Positions 26,401-34,419 of a DNA stretch of 64,000 nt are shown piece by piece (the stretch's first letter is position 1; each line of letters starts with the position of its first letter). The stretch spans positions 23,785 through 87,784 of the forward strand of contig NZ_JAAMFM010000017.1 of assembly GCF_013376105.1 (NCBI RefSeq), read 5' to 3'. The translations under genes and the position numbers were made by a program. Origin of the DNA: Arthrobacter wenxiniae. Its GTDB lineage: Bacteria; Actinomycetota; Actinomycetes; Actinomycetales; Micrococcaceae. The notes beneath the pieces were generated by a model. The model worked only from the letters and a program-made list of their open reading frames with translations. It searched no databases and had not been told where the DNA came from.

Positions 26401-27922
26401 CACGCTCGTGACGCCGTCCGGCATCGCCAACCTCGACTTTGGCGACCCCGTGGCCGCCGTCAACCGCGTGGCTGCGAAGATCGCCGACGGCAAGCTCGCC
26501 GACGTCATCGTGGCCGAATACCACGAAGGAGCCGGGGCCGGGACGCCCGACGGCGCCACCTTGGGCCAGGAGATCGCGGCAGGCGGCGCCTTTGCAGACA
26601 TCGTGGACAAGACAGCGCCCTCGGTCAACGCCATTTTCACCGGCCACACGCACAAGCAGTACGCCTGGGAGGCACCCATCCCCGGTGTTTCCGCCGACGC
26701 CACACTGAAGACCCGCCCCGTGCTCCAGACCGGAAGCTACGGCGAATTCATTGGCCAGATCCAGCTGTCCGTGGACGCCACCACCCACCAGGTGAAGTCG
26801 TACACGCAGGGCAACGTGGCACGGACCACCGAGGCTGACACCACGCTCGTCGCGAAGTTCCCGCGCGTGGCCGCCGTCAAGGCGATCACGGACAAGGCGC
26901 TCGCGGACGCCAAGGTGGCGGGCAGCGTGCCGGTGGGCAGGATCTCCGCCGACATCACCACGGCACAGACGTTCAACGCCGGGACCGGCCAGTACGTCCG
27001 TGACGACCGCGCCAGCGAGTCCACCCTGGGCAACCTGGTCGGCAACGCACTCCTGGACGCACTGAAGTCGGGCCCCGCCGGCGGGGCCGAGATCGGCGTC
27101 GTCAACCCGGGCGGCCTCCGCGCCGACCTGCTCTACAAGAACGCGGGGATCCCCGACGGCGTGGTCACGTATGCCAACGCCAACGCGGTCCTGCCCTTCG
27201 TGAACAACCTGTGGACCACCACGCTCACGGGCGCCCAGGTGAAGACCCTGCTGGAGCAGCAGTGGCAGACCAACGCGGACGGCACCATTCCCAGCCGTCC
27301 GTTCCTGAACCTTGGCCTGTCCTCCAACATGTCCTACACCTACGATTCGACCCGGAAGCTCGGCGACCACATCACCTCGGTCACCATCAACGGCGCGGCC
27401 CTGGACGCCGCCCGCGAATACCGCGTGGGCACGTTCAGTTTCCTGGCGACCGGCGGCGACAACTTCCGCGTGTTCACCGAAGGCACCAACACCAGGGATT
27501 CCGGCCTCATCGACCGCGACGCCTGGATCACGTACCTCGGCAAACAGTCCGCCAAGGCCCCGATCGCCCCCGACTTCGCACGCCGCGGCGTCGAGGTTGT
27601 GGGCAACCCCGCCACGGTGGATGCCAAGGGCACCGTCAGCTTCCAGCTCAACAAGCTGGACCTGACCTCCCTGGGCAGCCCGAAGAACACCTCCGTCAAA
27701 GTCGAGTTCACCGACGGCAAGGGCAAGCGCACCGTGGTGGACACGGCGGGTGTGACCAACGGCTCCGCGAAGGTCTCCTTCACGCTGCCGTCCGACGCCC
27801 GCACCGGCGGCACCATCGCCGTGAAGGCCGCGCCGAGCGGGACAACGGTGGAGCTGCCGATCAGCATCACCAACCCGAACGAGCAGTGCAAGCCCAACCC
27901 GGGCAGCAAGGCCTGCCTCTGA
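23405..27922 (+). CDS. secreted bifunctional ExeM/NucH-type endonuclease and 5'-nucleotidase
   Basis: A very long extracellular enzyme (1505 residues). A Sec signal ends in AQA at about residue 31. Then come a lamin-tail-like domain (VINEAYLNGGS..KFVELYNPTNADVSLDGWSLQY, ~60-180) and an OB-like ExeM domain (~250-400). An endonuclease/exonuclease/phosphatase domain follows (~527-845; LKVASFNVQNYF, DVLSLEEIEN, LLIGDFNAYL, SDHDPVVVG). Next are a calcineurin-like 5'-nucleotidase (~862-1100; NINDFHGRID, LSAGDNLGAS, VGNHEFDKG, FTGHTHKQYAW) and the nucleotidase C-terminal domain (~1150-1400; VNPGGLRADLLYKN). A short Ig-like tail ends with two cysteines. It could degrade extracellular DNA and dephosphorylate the nucleotides. 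A PHO-like box fits phosphate-starvation control. No anchor is visible. Confidence 0.93.
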   Translation: MKSNTLMKAGIGAMLAFGLAAAPLALAPAQADPGSATADPTTTAALAPTGALPAAVTAQSHVVINEAYLNGGSAGASYKNKFVELYNPTNADVSLDGWSLQYRPGTGTAAPANVAPLAGTIKAGGYYLVNGGSNGANGRDLPATDYAATTINPAAGAGTVILSDQAAKLPADLPTGSLLGQPGIVDLLGYGTSNTFEGAAATAASVSTSLNRAGGADTDNNAADFTRDAATPTGTQGGDAPPPPPVDAGAMSIADVQGTGAASPFEGSLVTTAGKVTAVYPDGGFNGYFIQTPGTGGDLDLATHTASVGVFVFSPATVRSVRIGDYVQVKGLVTEFGSATDTSRTTEITVSAGDMTHLADPAPEVKATVLKTLPATDAQRETLEGMLVAPQGTFTITDNYSLSSYGEIGLAAGTTALVQPTAVAPYGSAEYTALVAGNAARAIKLDDGSSTNFSTTGSAIPLPWLSAGTPMRVGSQGEFSSNVILDNRNSSYKFQPLEPLTVANAASVQPIAFGNNREATPKDVGGNLKVASFNVQNYFPTTGDADPACQFYTDRENNPLTVKGGCLQRGAANAASLKRQQDKIVSGILASGADVLSLEEIENSAKFGKDRDNALSILVAALNTAAPGTWDYVRSPATRPAVNDEDVIRTAFIFKKAVAEPVGASVILDDAAFTGIARQPLAQAFKPAGAPDASKVLMIVNHFKSKGSAIGNDTDKGQGNSNLARTAQAKALLAFSDTQQKAQGTEKVLLIGDFNAYLHEDPINVLTGAGYVDQDAKTTKHSYSYGGMVGSLDHILASPAAEAMVTGVDIWNINSAESIAMGYSRYNNNVTNFYDTSAFAASDHDPVVVGLKMPGAAGSTQNVNLLNINDFHGRIDANTVKFAGTVEQLRAAAGDANTAFLSAGDNLGASLFASASQDDQPTIEVLNALGLAASAVGNHEFDKGYADLDGRIRAAAKWDYLGANVYAKGTTTPVLDEYKVITVNGVKVAVIGAITQETPTLVTPSGIANLDFGDPVAAVNRVAAKIADGKLADVIVAEYHEGAGAGTPDGATLGQEIAAGGAFADIVDKTAPSVNAIFTGHTHKQYAWEAPIPGVSADATLKTRPVLQTGSYGEFIGQIQLSVDATTHQVKSYTQGNVARTTEADTTLVAKFPRVAAVKAITDKALADAKVAGSVPVGRISADITTAQTFNAGTGQYVRDDRASESTLGNLVGNALLDALKSGPAGGAEIGVVNPGGLRADLLYKNAGIPDGVVTYANANAVLPFVNNLWTTTLTGAQVKTLLEQQWQTNADGTIPSRPFLNLGLSSNMSYTYDSTRKLGDHITSVTINGAALDAAREYRVGTFSFLATGGDNFRVFTEGTNTRDSGLIDRDAWITYLGKQSAKAPIAPDFARRGVEVVGNPATVDAKGTVSFQLNKLDLTSLGSPKNTSVKVEFTDGKGKRTVVDTAGVTNGSAKVSFTLPSDARTGGTIAVKAAPSGTTVELPISITNPNEQCKPNPGSKACL

Positions 27923-27963
27923 CGCCGGCCGGCACATAGGAATCTCAGCTGCAGTGGGGGACG

Positions 27964-29940
27964 CTACGCCAGGATGTCCGCCGCGATGGCGTCGGCATCA
28001 AGCACGGTGCGGTAGCCGCTGCGGTATTCGGCGTTGGCCTGGGCCGCGATGGCCGTTCCCCACTGCACCGAGGACAGCTGGAGCCCCAGCACATACAGCC
28101 CCTCCACCGGCCGGCCCACGCCGTCGAGCGGGCGGTAGGGTGGGGCGGAGACGTCCAGGCCGCTCGTGACGACGGGCCCGCCGTCGGATGCCAGCATGAC
28201 ACGGGGCCGGACCAGTCCGTCGGCCTGCAGGTTGTTCAACAGCCGGGACGCCGTGCCCTGAATGCGGTTGGCCGGGGCCAGCGCCTCGACAAGGTGCCTG
28301 GCATGCCACGGCTGGTCCGCCACCCACGGGGAACTGGCCGTAAAAAGCCCGCCCTGGATCCTGAAAACCGGGTCCGGTCCGGCAAAGTGGACCACTCCGG
28401 CCCGCACCAGTGCGGCCAGCTGCTCCACGCGGAGTGCCGGCGGGCCGCTGGCCAGGCCCTCCACGAACCCTTCGAACCAGCCGCGCAGCTCGCCCAGCCA
28501 GGACTCCTGCGTGATGCCGTGGTCGGCAACGAGGGACTTGATCACGGCCCGCCCGGCATTCAGCGCGCCGATGGCCATCTTGACGGGGTCGTCCTCCCCG
28601 CGCGCGGAACCGGCGGCATCATCGGACAAATAGGCAAGCACGGCGTCGTCCAGCTCGGCCTGCGAGGCGAAGCGGTGTTTGCCACCGGGGCGCAGCGGCT
28701 GGCGGGAGAGCGGCCGGGCCAGGGCGGGCAGGTCCAGCGCGCGCCCGGCCTCCACATGGCGGGCCTCCAGGACCTTGAGCTTCTCAGCCCAGTCGCGGGC
28801 CTCGCCGTCGAGCCCGGCATGCAGCAGCGCGTCGAGGCCGGGCAGGAAGCCCGGGGACACGGCGCCGGGACTGGTCCGTGCCAAGGTGGTGTAGTAGGCC
28901 CAGAGCGCGTCGCGGTGCAGCAGCGGCCAGATGTCGTGGTCGAAGCCGGCGGTGGCGCCCATGTCGTGGATCCTGGTGACGGCGTCCTCGCACAGAAACC
29001 GCAGCTCCACCCCGGCCGGGTAGTAGCTGTCCAGCTCGGCCTTGGCCCGGTACGGAGTGCCCCGGCGGGAGGCTCCCACAATTACCGGTTCCCTGCCGCT
29101 GGCAAGGTAGGCGAGGGCGTCGCCGGGGCCGCGTCCCGTGGGCTCAAAGCGGCCGCCGCGCCCCTCCGTCAGCTGCCCGAGCACGTCGAAAAAGTTCAGC
29201 CCCATGCCACGCACCAGCACTGTGTCCCCGGCCGGAAGCTGCGTCCAGTCCACGTCGTTGGGCACGGCCGGGGGCAGGTAGGCCAGGCCGTGGGCGCGGG
29301 CGTCGTCCCGCAGCTCTCGCTGCGCCGGGCTCAGCCGCGATTCCACGTGCCCCAGCGCCAGGACCACGCTGTCCGCGCGCAGGCTTTCCCCGCCGAGGAG
29401 TTCGACGGCGAACCCTCCCCTCTCGTGGTCCCGCGCCACCCGCTTCGCCTCGTCCGCATGGACCGTGACCTGGGCGCCGCGCGGCAGTTTTTCCAGCAGC
29501 CGGGCGAAGCACCAGGAAAGGTAGCGGCCGTAGAGCGCGCGGCTGGGAAAGCCGGTGGCGGCGAGCGTGGCCAGTTCGGTGCGGTCGGCGCCGCTGAGCG
29601 TGGCGTCCGGCTCGGCACGCATCGCCCCACGCCAGTCATTGAAGCTGCAGCCGGCAAGAGGCGCGGCGGCCACGCCCTGGTCCGGGATGAGGGTGGGGAA
29701 GAACGATTGCGTGTTCATCAGGTACAGCCTGGACTGCCCCGTGCGCCACACGTGGCCCGCCCCCGGCGGGAAGGGGTCCACCAGGTGGATGTGCAGTGGA
29801 CGCGGCGGCGCGGCGGCGTTCCGGGCATCCCTGGTGCTTTCGGCCGTCGCGGCGTGGCGTGCCAGCAGGCGTTCCATGACGGATGTCCCGCGGGGCCCGG
29901 CCCCCACGATGACCACGTCCTGCCCGCCCAAGATTTCCAC
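27964..29940 (-). CDS. FAD/NAD(P)-binding domain protein
   Basis: A 658-residue flavoprotein-like protein. The N terminus has the dinucleotide fold VVIVGAGPRGTSVMERLL (residues 9-26), then LHIHLVDPFPPGAGHVWRTGQSRLYLMNT. A second site, DSVVLALGHVESRLSPAQREL, follows, in the arrangement of the FAD-NAD(P)-binding (HI0933/FscA-like) group. The C-terminal ~250 residues (RAVIKSLVADHGITQESWLGELRGWFEGFVEGLASG) are specific to this subfamily. Such proteins may be N-hydroxylases or oxidoreductases of unknown substrate. It is convergent with the nuclease gene and has no operon partners, so context gives no clue. Confidence 0.85.
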   Translation of the reverse strand: MEILGGQDVVIVGAGPRGTSVMERLLARHAATAESTRDARNAAAPPRPLHIHLVDPFPPGAGHVWRTGQSRLYLMNTQSFFPTLIPDQGVAAAPLAGCSFNDWRGAMRAEPDATLSGADRTELATLAATGFPSRALYGRYLSWCFARLLEKLPRGAQVTVHADEAKRVARDHERGGFAVELLGGESLRADSVVLALGHVESRLSPAQRELRDDARAHGLAYLPPAVPNDVDWTQLPAGDTVLVRGMGLNFFDVLGQLTEGRGGRFEPTGRGPGDALAYLASGREPVIVGASRRGTPYRAKAELDSYYPAGVELRFLCEDAVTRIHDMGATAGFDHDIWPLLHRDALWAYYTTLARTSPGAVSPGFLPGLDALLHAGLDGEARDWAEKLKVLEARHVEAGRALDLPALARPLSRQPLRPGGKHRFASQAELDDAVLAYLSDDAAGSARGEDDPVKMAIGALNAGRAVIKSLVADHGITQESWLGELRGWFEGFVEGLASGPPALRVEQLAALVRAGVVHFAGPDPVFRIQGGLFTASSPWVADQPWHARHLVEALAPANRIQGTASRLLNNLQADGLVRPRVMLASDGGPVVTSGLDVSAPPYRPLDGVGRPVEGLYVLGLQLSSVQWGTAIAAQANAEYRSGYRTVLDADAIAADILA

Positions 29941-30080
29941 CCCTTGAGCTTAACCGATGGCGCCCGAGTGGCGGCACGGCGCCCCGGGCTGCAAGCGGGT
30001 GGCCGTCCGGGCGCCGGGTGGCCGTCCGGACGCCGCCGGCCGGACGCCGCATCCCGGATGCGACTGCCTAGGATGGGACC

Positions 30081-32231
30081 ATGACCCCTCCCAGTCCCGA
30101 TGCGCCAGTGCCGGCAGGCCCCGCGGAACCGCCCGCCGCCGTTGCCGAACAACCCTTTGATGAGAACCTGTGGCTGGAGGACATCCACGGCGGCGACGCC
30201 ATGGACTGGGTGAGGGGGCACAACGCCCGCACCGACGCCGCCCTGGTGAACCCGGCCTACACAGCCCTGGAGGCCTCCGTCCTGGAAGTGCTCGACTCCA
30301 AGGACCGCATTGCCATGGTGTCCAAGCGCGGGGACTGGTACTACAACTTTTGGCGGGACGGGGCGAACCCGCGCGGGCTGTGGCGCCGCACGGACTGGGA
30401 AAGCTATGTGTCCGGCAGCCCGGACTGGGAGCTGCTCATCGACGTCGACGCGCTCAGCGAAGCCGAGGCCTCGCAGTGGCTGTGGGCCGGCGCCTCGTTG
30501 CTGCGCCCGGCGGCCGGGGAGGACTACCGCCTGGCCATGGTGGCTCTCTCCCCCGACGGCGGCGACGCCGTCACCTACCGCGAGTTTGACCTGCAGGCCC
30601 GCTCCTTTGTGCCGGGCGGCTTCGAGCTGCCGACGGCGAAGACGCGCCTGAGCTGGGTGGACGCGGACACGCTGTATGTGGGCACGGACACCGGGCCCGG
30701 GTCCATGACGGCCTCCTCCTACCCCGCCGCCGCCCGGGTGCTGCGCCGCGGCGAATCGCTGGAGCAGCTCGCGGCGAAGGAGCCCGTGTTCGCAGTGCCG
30801 CAGGACCACCTCAGCGGGGGCGTTTCGCATGACAGCACGCCCGGTTACGAGCGCGACGTGGCCCACGACGTGATCGACTTCTTCAACGCCCGCAGCTACC
30901 TGCGCGTGGGGGACGAGTGGGTGCACATCGACGTTCCGGATGACATGAATGTCTCCCTGCACCGGGAGTGGCTGCTGCTGCGCCCCCGTACGGACTGGGC
31001 GGTTGACGCTGCCGTCCATGCCGCCGGGACGCTGCTGGCCATCGGACTCGAGGCATTCCTGGCCGGGGACCGCGGTGTGCGCACCGTCTTTTCGCCCACG
31101 CCCTCGCAGTCCCTGCAGTCGTGGAGCTGGACAAAGGACTTCCTGCTGCTCAACCTGCTCGAGGACGTCTCCTCCAAAATCCTGGTGCTTGATCCGGCGG
31201 GCGGCTGGACCGCCGCGGAGCTGGATGCCTGCCCGCCGCTGCACTCCGTTGACGCTTATGCCGTCGACGACGAGGATGCGGAGTCCGGCAACGACTACTG
31301 GCTCGTTGCGACCGGCTTCCTCACCCCGTCCACGGTGTACCGGGGAACACTGCCGGGCGGCGGGCCGGCCGCGGCCGTGCGGGAGGCGCCGTCGTTCTTC
31401 AACGAGGCGGAGTACACGGTGGAGCAGCACTTCGCGGTGTCCCTGGACGGCACGCGGATCCCGTATTTCCAGGTGGGCCCGAAGGATTTGGTGCTCGACG
31501 GCGGCAATCCCACCCTGCTGGGTGGCTACGGCGGGTTTGAGGTCTCGCGGACACCGGCATACAGCGGGGCCGTGGGGCGCAGCTGGCTGGAGCGCCGGGC
31601 CGTGGTGGACGGGCTGGAGCGCGGCGGGGTGTACGTGGTGGCGAACATCCGCGGCGGCGGGGAGTACGGGCCGGACTGGCACACGGCGGCGCTGCAGGGG
31701 AACCGGCACCGGGCGTACGAGGACTTCGCCGCCGTGGCCCGCGATCTCGCGGCGCGCGGCGTGGCCCGGCCCGGCCACTTGGGCTGCACCGGCGGCAGCA
31801 ACGGCGGGCTGCTGGTGGGCAACATGCTCACGCGGTACCCTGAACTCTTTGGCGCCGTCTCCTGCGGGGTGCCGCTGCTGGACATGCGCCGGTACACGAA
31901 GCTGTCGGCCGGGGCGTCGTGGATTGCCGAGTACGGCGACCCCGACGTGCCGGCGCAGTGGGAGTTCATCAAGACGTTCTCCCCCTACCACCAGCTGCGG
32001 GCCGGCGTTTCCTACCCGCCCACGTTCATTTGGACGGCCACCTCGGACGACCGCGTCGGACCCGTGCAGGCCCGGAAGATGGCCGCCCGGATGGAGTCCC
32101 TCGGGATTCCCGTCTGGTTCCACGAGGCGCTGGAAGGCGGCCACGCGGGTGCCGGAAACAATGCCCAGGCCGCCCGGCTGCACGCGGCCTCGCATGAATT
32201 CCTGTGGCGGGCACTGACCGGCGCGCTGTAG
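30081..32231 (+). CDS. prolyl oligopeptidase family serine peptidase (S9A)
   Basis: A 716-residue cytosolic peptidase. The N-terminal helix and seven-bladed beta-propeller span about residues 25-430 (WLEDIHGGDAMDWVRGHNARTD; SKRGDWYYNFWRD). They are followed by an alpha/beta hydrolase domain with the nucleophile in LGCTGGSNGGLLVGNML (Ser about 573). The acid is in WTATSDDRVGPVQARKMAARM and the His in EGGHAGAG near the end. PTLLGGYGGFEVSRTPAYS and VYVVANIRGGGEYGPDWH are the usual S9A blocks. No signal peptide is present. The start ATG at 30081 has GGGA about 7 bases upstream. Substrates would be short peptides cut after proline or basic residues. Confidence 0.93.
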   Translation: MTPPSPDAPVPAGPAEPPAAVAEQPFDENLWLEDIHGGDAMDWVRGHNARTDAALVNPAYTALEASVLEVLDSKDRIAMVSKRGDWYYNFWRDGANPRGLWRRTDWESYVSGSPDWELLIDVDALSEAEASQWLWAGASLLRPAAGEDYRLAMVALSPDGGDAVTYREFDLQARSFVPGGFELPTAKTRLSWVDADTLYVGTDTGPGSMTASSYPAAARVLRRGESLEQLAAKEPVFAVPQDHLSGGVSHDSTPGYERDVAHDVIDFFNARSYLRVGDEWVHIDVPDDMNVSLHREWLLLRPRTDWAVDAAVHAAGTLLAIGLEAFLAGDRGVRTVFSPTPSQSLQSWSWTKDFLLLNLLEDVSSKILVLDPAGGWTAAELDACPPLHSVDAYAVDDEDAESGNDYWLVATGFLTPSTVYRGTLPGGGPAAAVREAPSFFNEAEYTVEQHFAVSLDGTRIPYFQVGPKDLVLDGGNPTLLGGYGGFEVSRTPAYSGAVGRSWLERRAVVDGLERGGVYVVANIRGGGEYGPDWHTAALQGNRHRAYEDFAAVARDLAARGVARPGHLGCTGGSNGGLLVGNMLTRYPELFGAVSCGVPLLDMRRYTKLSAGASWIAEYGDPDVPAQWEFIKTFSPYHQLRAGVSYPPTFIWTATSDDRVGPVQARKMAARMESLGIPVWFHEALEGGHAGAGNNAQAARLHAASHEFLWRALTGAL

Positions 32232-32333
32232 GCGCCGGGCGCCGCCGGGGCGGCGGATCCCGTTTTGCTTTGTACCCCTTTCACTAGGTAAAGTTTGGGA
32301 TGCTGGTCGGGGGCTTCTACCCCGGCCAGCGCT

Positions 32334-32421
32334 GGAGACGTGCCAGAGCGGCCGAATGGGCTTCACTGCTAATGAAGTGTGGGGCACAACTCCACCGGGG
32401 GTTCAAATCCCCCCGTCTCCG
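32334..32421 (+). tRNA. tRNA-Ser (anticodon GCT)
   Basis: A class II tRNA with acceptor GGAGACG/CGTCTCC, discriminator G, anticodon loop CTGCTAA (GCT, Ser), a long variable arm and T-arm GGGGGTTCAAATCCCCC. CCA is not encoded. Confidence 0.96.
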
Positions 32422-32429
32422 CCGAACAC

Positions 32430-32495
32430 GTAAGCACCCCCGACTGGTTCAGGGGTGCTTACTTGTGTCCGGTTCAGGGGTGCTTACTTGTGTCC
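32430..32495 (+). terminator. terminator-like hairpin with duplicated right arm
   Basis: GTAAGCACCCC (32430-32440) pairs with GGGGTGCTTAC (32452-32462). The 25-bp segment containing the right arm (starting GGTTCAGGGGTGCTTAC) is repeated exactly at 32446-32470 and 32471-32495, so two alternative hairpins are possible. No T-run follows. Confidence 0.65.
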
Positions 32496-32525
32496 GCCGG
32501 GCCGCCCATGGTCGGGCAGCGGGAC

Positions 32526-32597
32526 CCGGATTTCGACAGGCTCAATCACCGGCGGACAGGCTCAATCACCGGCGGTCGAGCCTGTCGGGACCCCGGA
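32526..32597. repeat. REP-like element based on CGACAGGCTCAATCACCGG
   Basis: The core GACAGGCTCAATCACCGGCG occurs twice in tandem (32535 and 32555). It is followed by an inverted copy, GTCGAGCCTGTCGGGACCCC, making a palindromic unit between tRNA-Ser and the GntR gene. A related copy lies inside the coding end of the gene at 60942 (61693-61710). Confidence 0.7.
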
Positions 32598-32625
32598 ACA
32601 AACGTCTGACCAATACACTGGGGTC

Positions 32626-33297
32626 ATGGCCGTCACCGATGAAGCAATCACCAAGATCAAGGACATGCTCCTCTCCGGGGAGCTCTCCGCCGGCGAGCGG
32701 CTGCCGCCGGAAAAGGAGCTCAGTGAAAAGCTGGGCCTTTCCCGCAGCTCACTGCGTGAGGCCGTCAAGGCCCTGGAAATCATCCGGGTGCTGGACGTGC
32801 GCCGCGGGGACGGCACCTATGTGACCAGCCTGGAGCCCCAGCTGCTCACGGAGGCCATGACGTTCATCGTGGACCTGCACCAGGACAAGTCCATCCTGGA
32901 CATCTTTGAGGTGCGCCGCATCCTCGAACCGGCAGCGGCGGCGATTGCGGCCGGACGAATCACGGCCGACCAGCTTGCCGCCCTGCGCGCCACCATGGCG
33001 GACATAAGCGAGGCCACCAGCGTCGAATCCCTGGTGGAGCACGACCTCGTCTTCCACGGCCTGATCGCCGCCGCGGCCAACAACTCCTACCTGGGCAGCG
33101 TCCTGGATGCGCTCTCCAGCGGCACCGTCCGGGCGCGCATCTGGCGGGGGCTGACGCAGGAAAAGGCGGTGGACCGCACCCTGGCCGAGCACGCGTCCAT
33201 CATCGAGGCGCTGGAACGCGGGGACGCCGAGCTCGCCCGGGCCCTGCTCACCGTCCACATCAGCGGCGTGGAGCACTGGCTGCGCCAGGCATTGTAG
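32626..33297 (+). CDS. GntR/FadR-family regulator of the fucose locus
   Basis: A 223-residue repressor-type protein. The N-terminal winged helix (KIKDMLLSGELSAGERLPPEKELSEKLGLSRSSLREAVKALEIIRVLDVRRGDGTYVTS, ~11-68) has the classic GntR signature. The C-terminal FCD domain is helical and has metal/ligand residues (DIFEVRRILEPAAAAIA; VEHDLVFHGLIAAAANNSYL; EHASIIEALERGDAELARALLTVHI). The ATG at 32626 gives the usual start. It is convergent with the sugar ABC transporter operon and is the closest regulator to the 15-bp palindromes at 37217 and 40963. An inverted repeat TGACC/GGTCA spans its own start codon (32607-32626). The effector is inferred to be a fucose-pathway intermediate. Confidence 0.88.
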   Translation: MAVTDEAITKIKDMLLSGELSAGERLPPEKELSEKLGLSRSSLREAVKALEIIRVLDVRRGDGTYVTSLEPQLLTEAMTFIVDLHQDKSILDIFEVRRILEPAAAAIAAGRITADQLAALRATMADISEATSVESLVEHDLVFHGLIAAAANNSYLGSVLDALSSGTVRARIWRGLTQEKAVDRTLAEHASIIEALERGDAELARALLTVHISGVEHWLRQAL

Positions 33298-33334
33298 GGG
33301 CGTCCCGGCACTGTCGAAGCTGCCCTTTGGGACC

Positions 33335-33368
33335 GCCGGCCCGCCATTTTCGCAAAGGGCGGGCCGGC
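33335..33368. terminator. bidirectional hairpin between convergent genes
   Basis: GCCGGCCCGCC/GGCGGGCCGGC, an 11-bp perfect stem with a 12-nt loop, between the GntR stop (33297) and the binding-protein stop (33380). Confidence 0.65.
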
Positions 33369-33379
33369 GCGCGTGACGC

Positions 33380-34354
33380 CTACTCGTAGAGGTTCGCGGC
33401 GATCTTGGGATCGGCAATGTTGGTCTTGTCGTACCAGTAAAAGCCGGTGTCGATGACCTTCTCCACCTTTTCGCCCTTGATGGCGGCGACGGCGGCCTTG
33501 ACGGTTTCGTAGCCGATGCCCACGGGGTTCTGGGTGACGGCGCCTGCCATCAGGCCGTCCTTGATGGCGTCCGTCTGGGCCTTGCCGGAGTCGAAGCCGA
33601 CAATGACCAGCCCGCCGGTCTTGCCGGCTTCCTTGACCGCGTTGACGACGCCGATTGCCGCCCCCTCGTTGGTGCCGTACATGCCGGCCAGGTTGGGGTG
33701 GGCGGTCATGATGGACTTGGCGGCGTCGGTGGACTTGGCCTGGTCGCCGTCCGCGTACTGGATGTCAACAATCGTGATGTCGGGTGCGTTGGACTTCAGG
33801 TAGTCCACGAAGCCGTCGCGCCGGTCCGTGCCGGACGTGGCGGTCTGGGAGTGGCCGATGATGGCGACCTCGCCCTTGTTGCCCAGCAGGCCGGCCAGGT
33901 GCTTGGCGGCCTCCGCGGCGGCGGCCTTGTTGTCCGTGGACGCGGTGGCGACCGGGATGTCGGAGTCGACGCCGGAGTCGAAGGCGATCACGGGGATCTT
34001 CCTGCTCTGGGCATCCTCCAGCACGCCCTCGGCGGCCTTGGAGTCCAGGGCTGCCAGGGCCAGGGCCTGGGGGTTCTTCGCCATGGCGTTGTTCAGCTGG
34101 TCCATCTGCTGCTGGACGTTGGTTTCCTTGTCCGGGCCCTCGAAGGAGATGTCGACGTTGAATTCCTTCGCAGCCTTCTCGGCACCCTGCTTGACCGACT
34201 GCCAGAACTGGTGCTGGAAGCCCTTGGAGACGATGGCGATGTACGGCTTCTTGCCGCTGGAGGCGCCCGGGGCCGCGGCCGGGGTGTCGCAGGCGGCAAC
34301 GGTCAGGGACAGTGCGGCCACGGAGGCCAGTGCCAGGAATTTCCTTCTTTGCAT
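33380..34354 (-). CDS. sugar ABC transporter substrate-binding lipoprotein (RbsB-like)
   Basis: A 324-residue periplasmic-binding-protein-type lipoprotein of the sugar (ribose/galactose) class. The signal ends LSLTVAAC with Cys at residue 22. The mature part shows IAIVSKGFQHQFWQSVKQGAEKAAKEFNVDISFEGP and QQQMDQLNNAMAKNPQALALAALDSKA. PVIAFDSGVDSDIPVATASTDN, VAIIGHSQTATSGTDRRDGFVDYL and MYGTNEGAAIGVVNA follow, all family-typical. The ATG at 34354 is preferred because it begins the signal peptide. It is the last gene of the ATPase-permease-binding-protein operon. From context it would deliver L-fucose or a related sugar to a permease that looks broken. Confidence 0.92.
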   Translation of the reverse strand: MQRRKFLALASVAALSLTVAACDTPAAAPGASSGKKPYIAIVSKGFQHQFWQSVKQGAEKAAKEFNVDISFEGPDKETNVQQQMDQLNNAMAKNPQALALAALDSKAAEGVLEDAQSRKIPVIAFDSGVDSDIPVATASTDNKAAAAEAAKHLAGLLGNKGEVAIIGHSQTATSGTDRRDGFVDYLKSNAPDITIVDIQYADGDQAKSTDAAKSIMTAHPNLAGMYGTNEGAAIGVVNAVKEAGKTGGLVIVGFDSGKAQTDAIKDGLMAGAVTQNPVGIGYETVKAAVAAIKGEKVEKVIDTGFYWYDKTNIADPKIAANLYE

Positions 34355-34419
34355 GATTCTCTTGACTCCTCTGTGAAAACGACGTGCGGATGGGAATGGT
34401 TCTTCTTGCGTTCGGGAAC

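Noticed and set aside
25526..27937. An 803-codon minus-strand frame opposite the nuclease/nucleotidase
   Set aside because: A GC-driven shadow rich in Val/Gly/Arg/His without a coherent domain; the plus-strand protein has full catalytic motifs.
32446..32597. Possible CRISPR array at the repeats after tRNA-Ser
   Set aside because: The repeats are directly adjacent with no unique spacers, and no cas genes are in the window.
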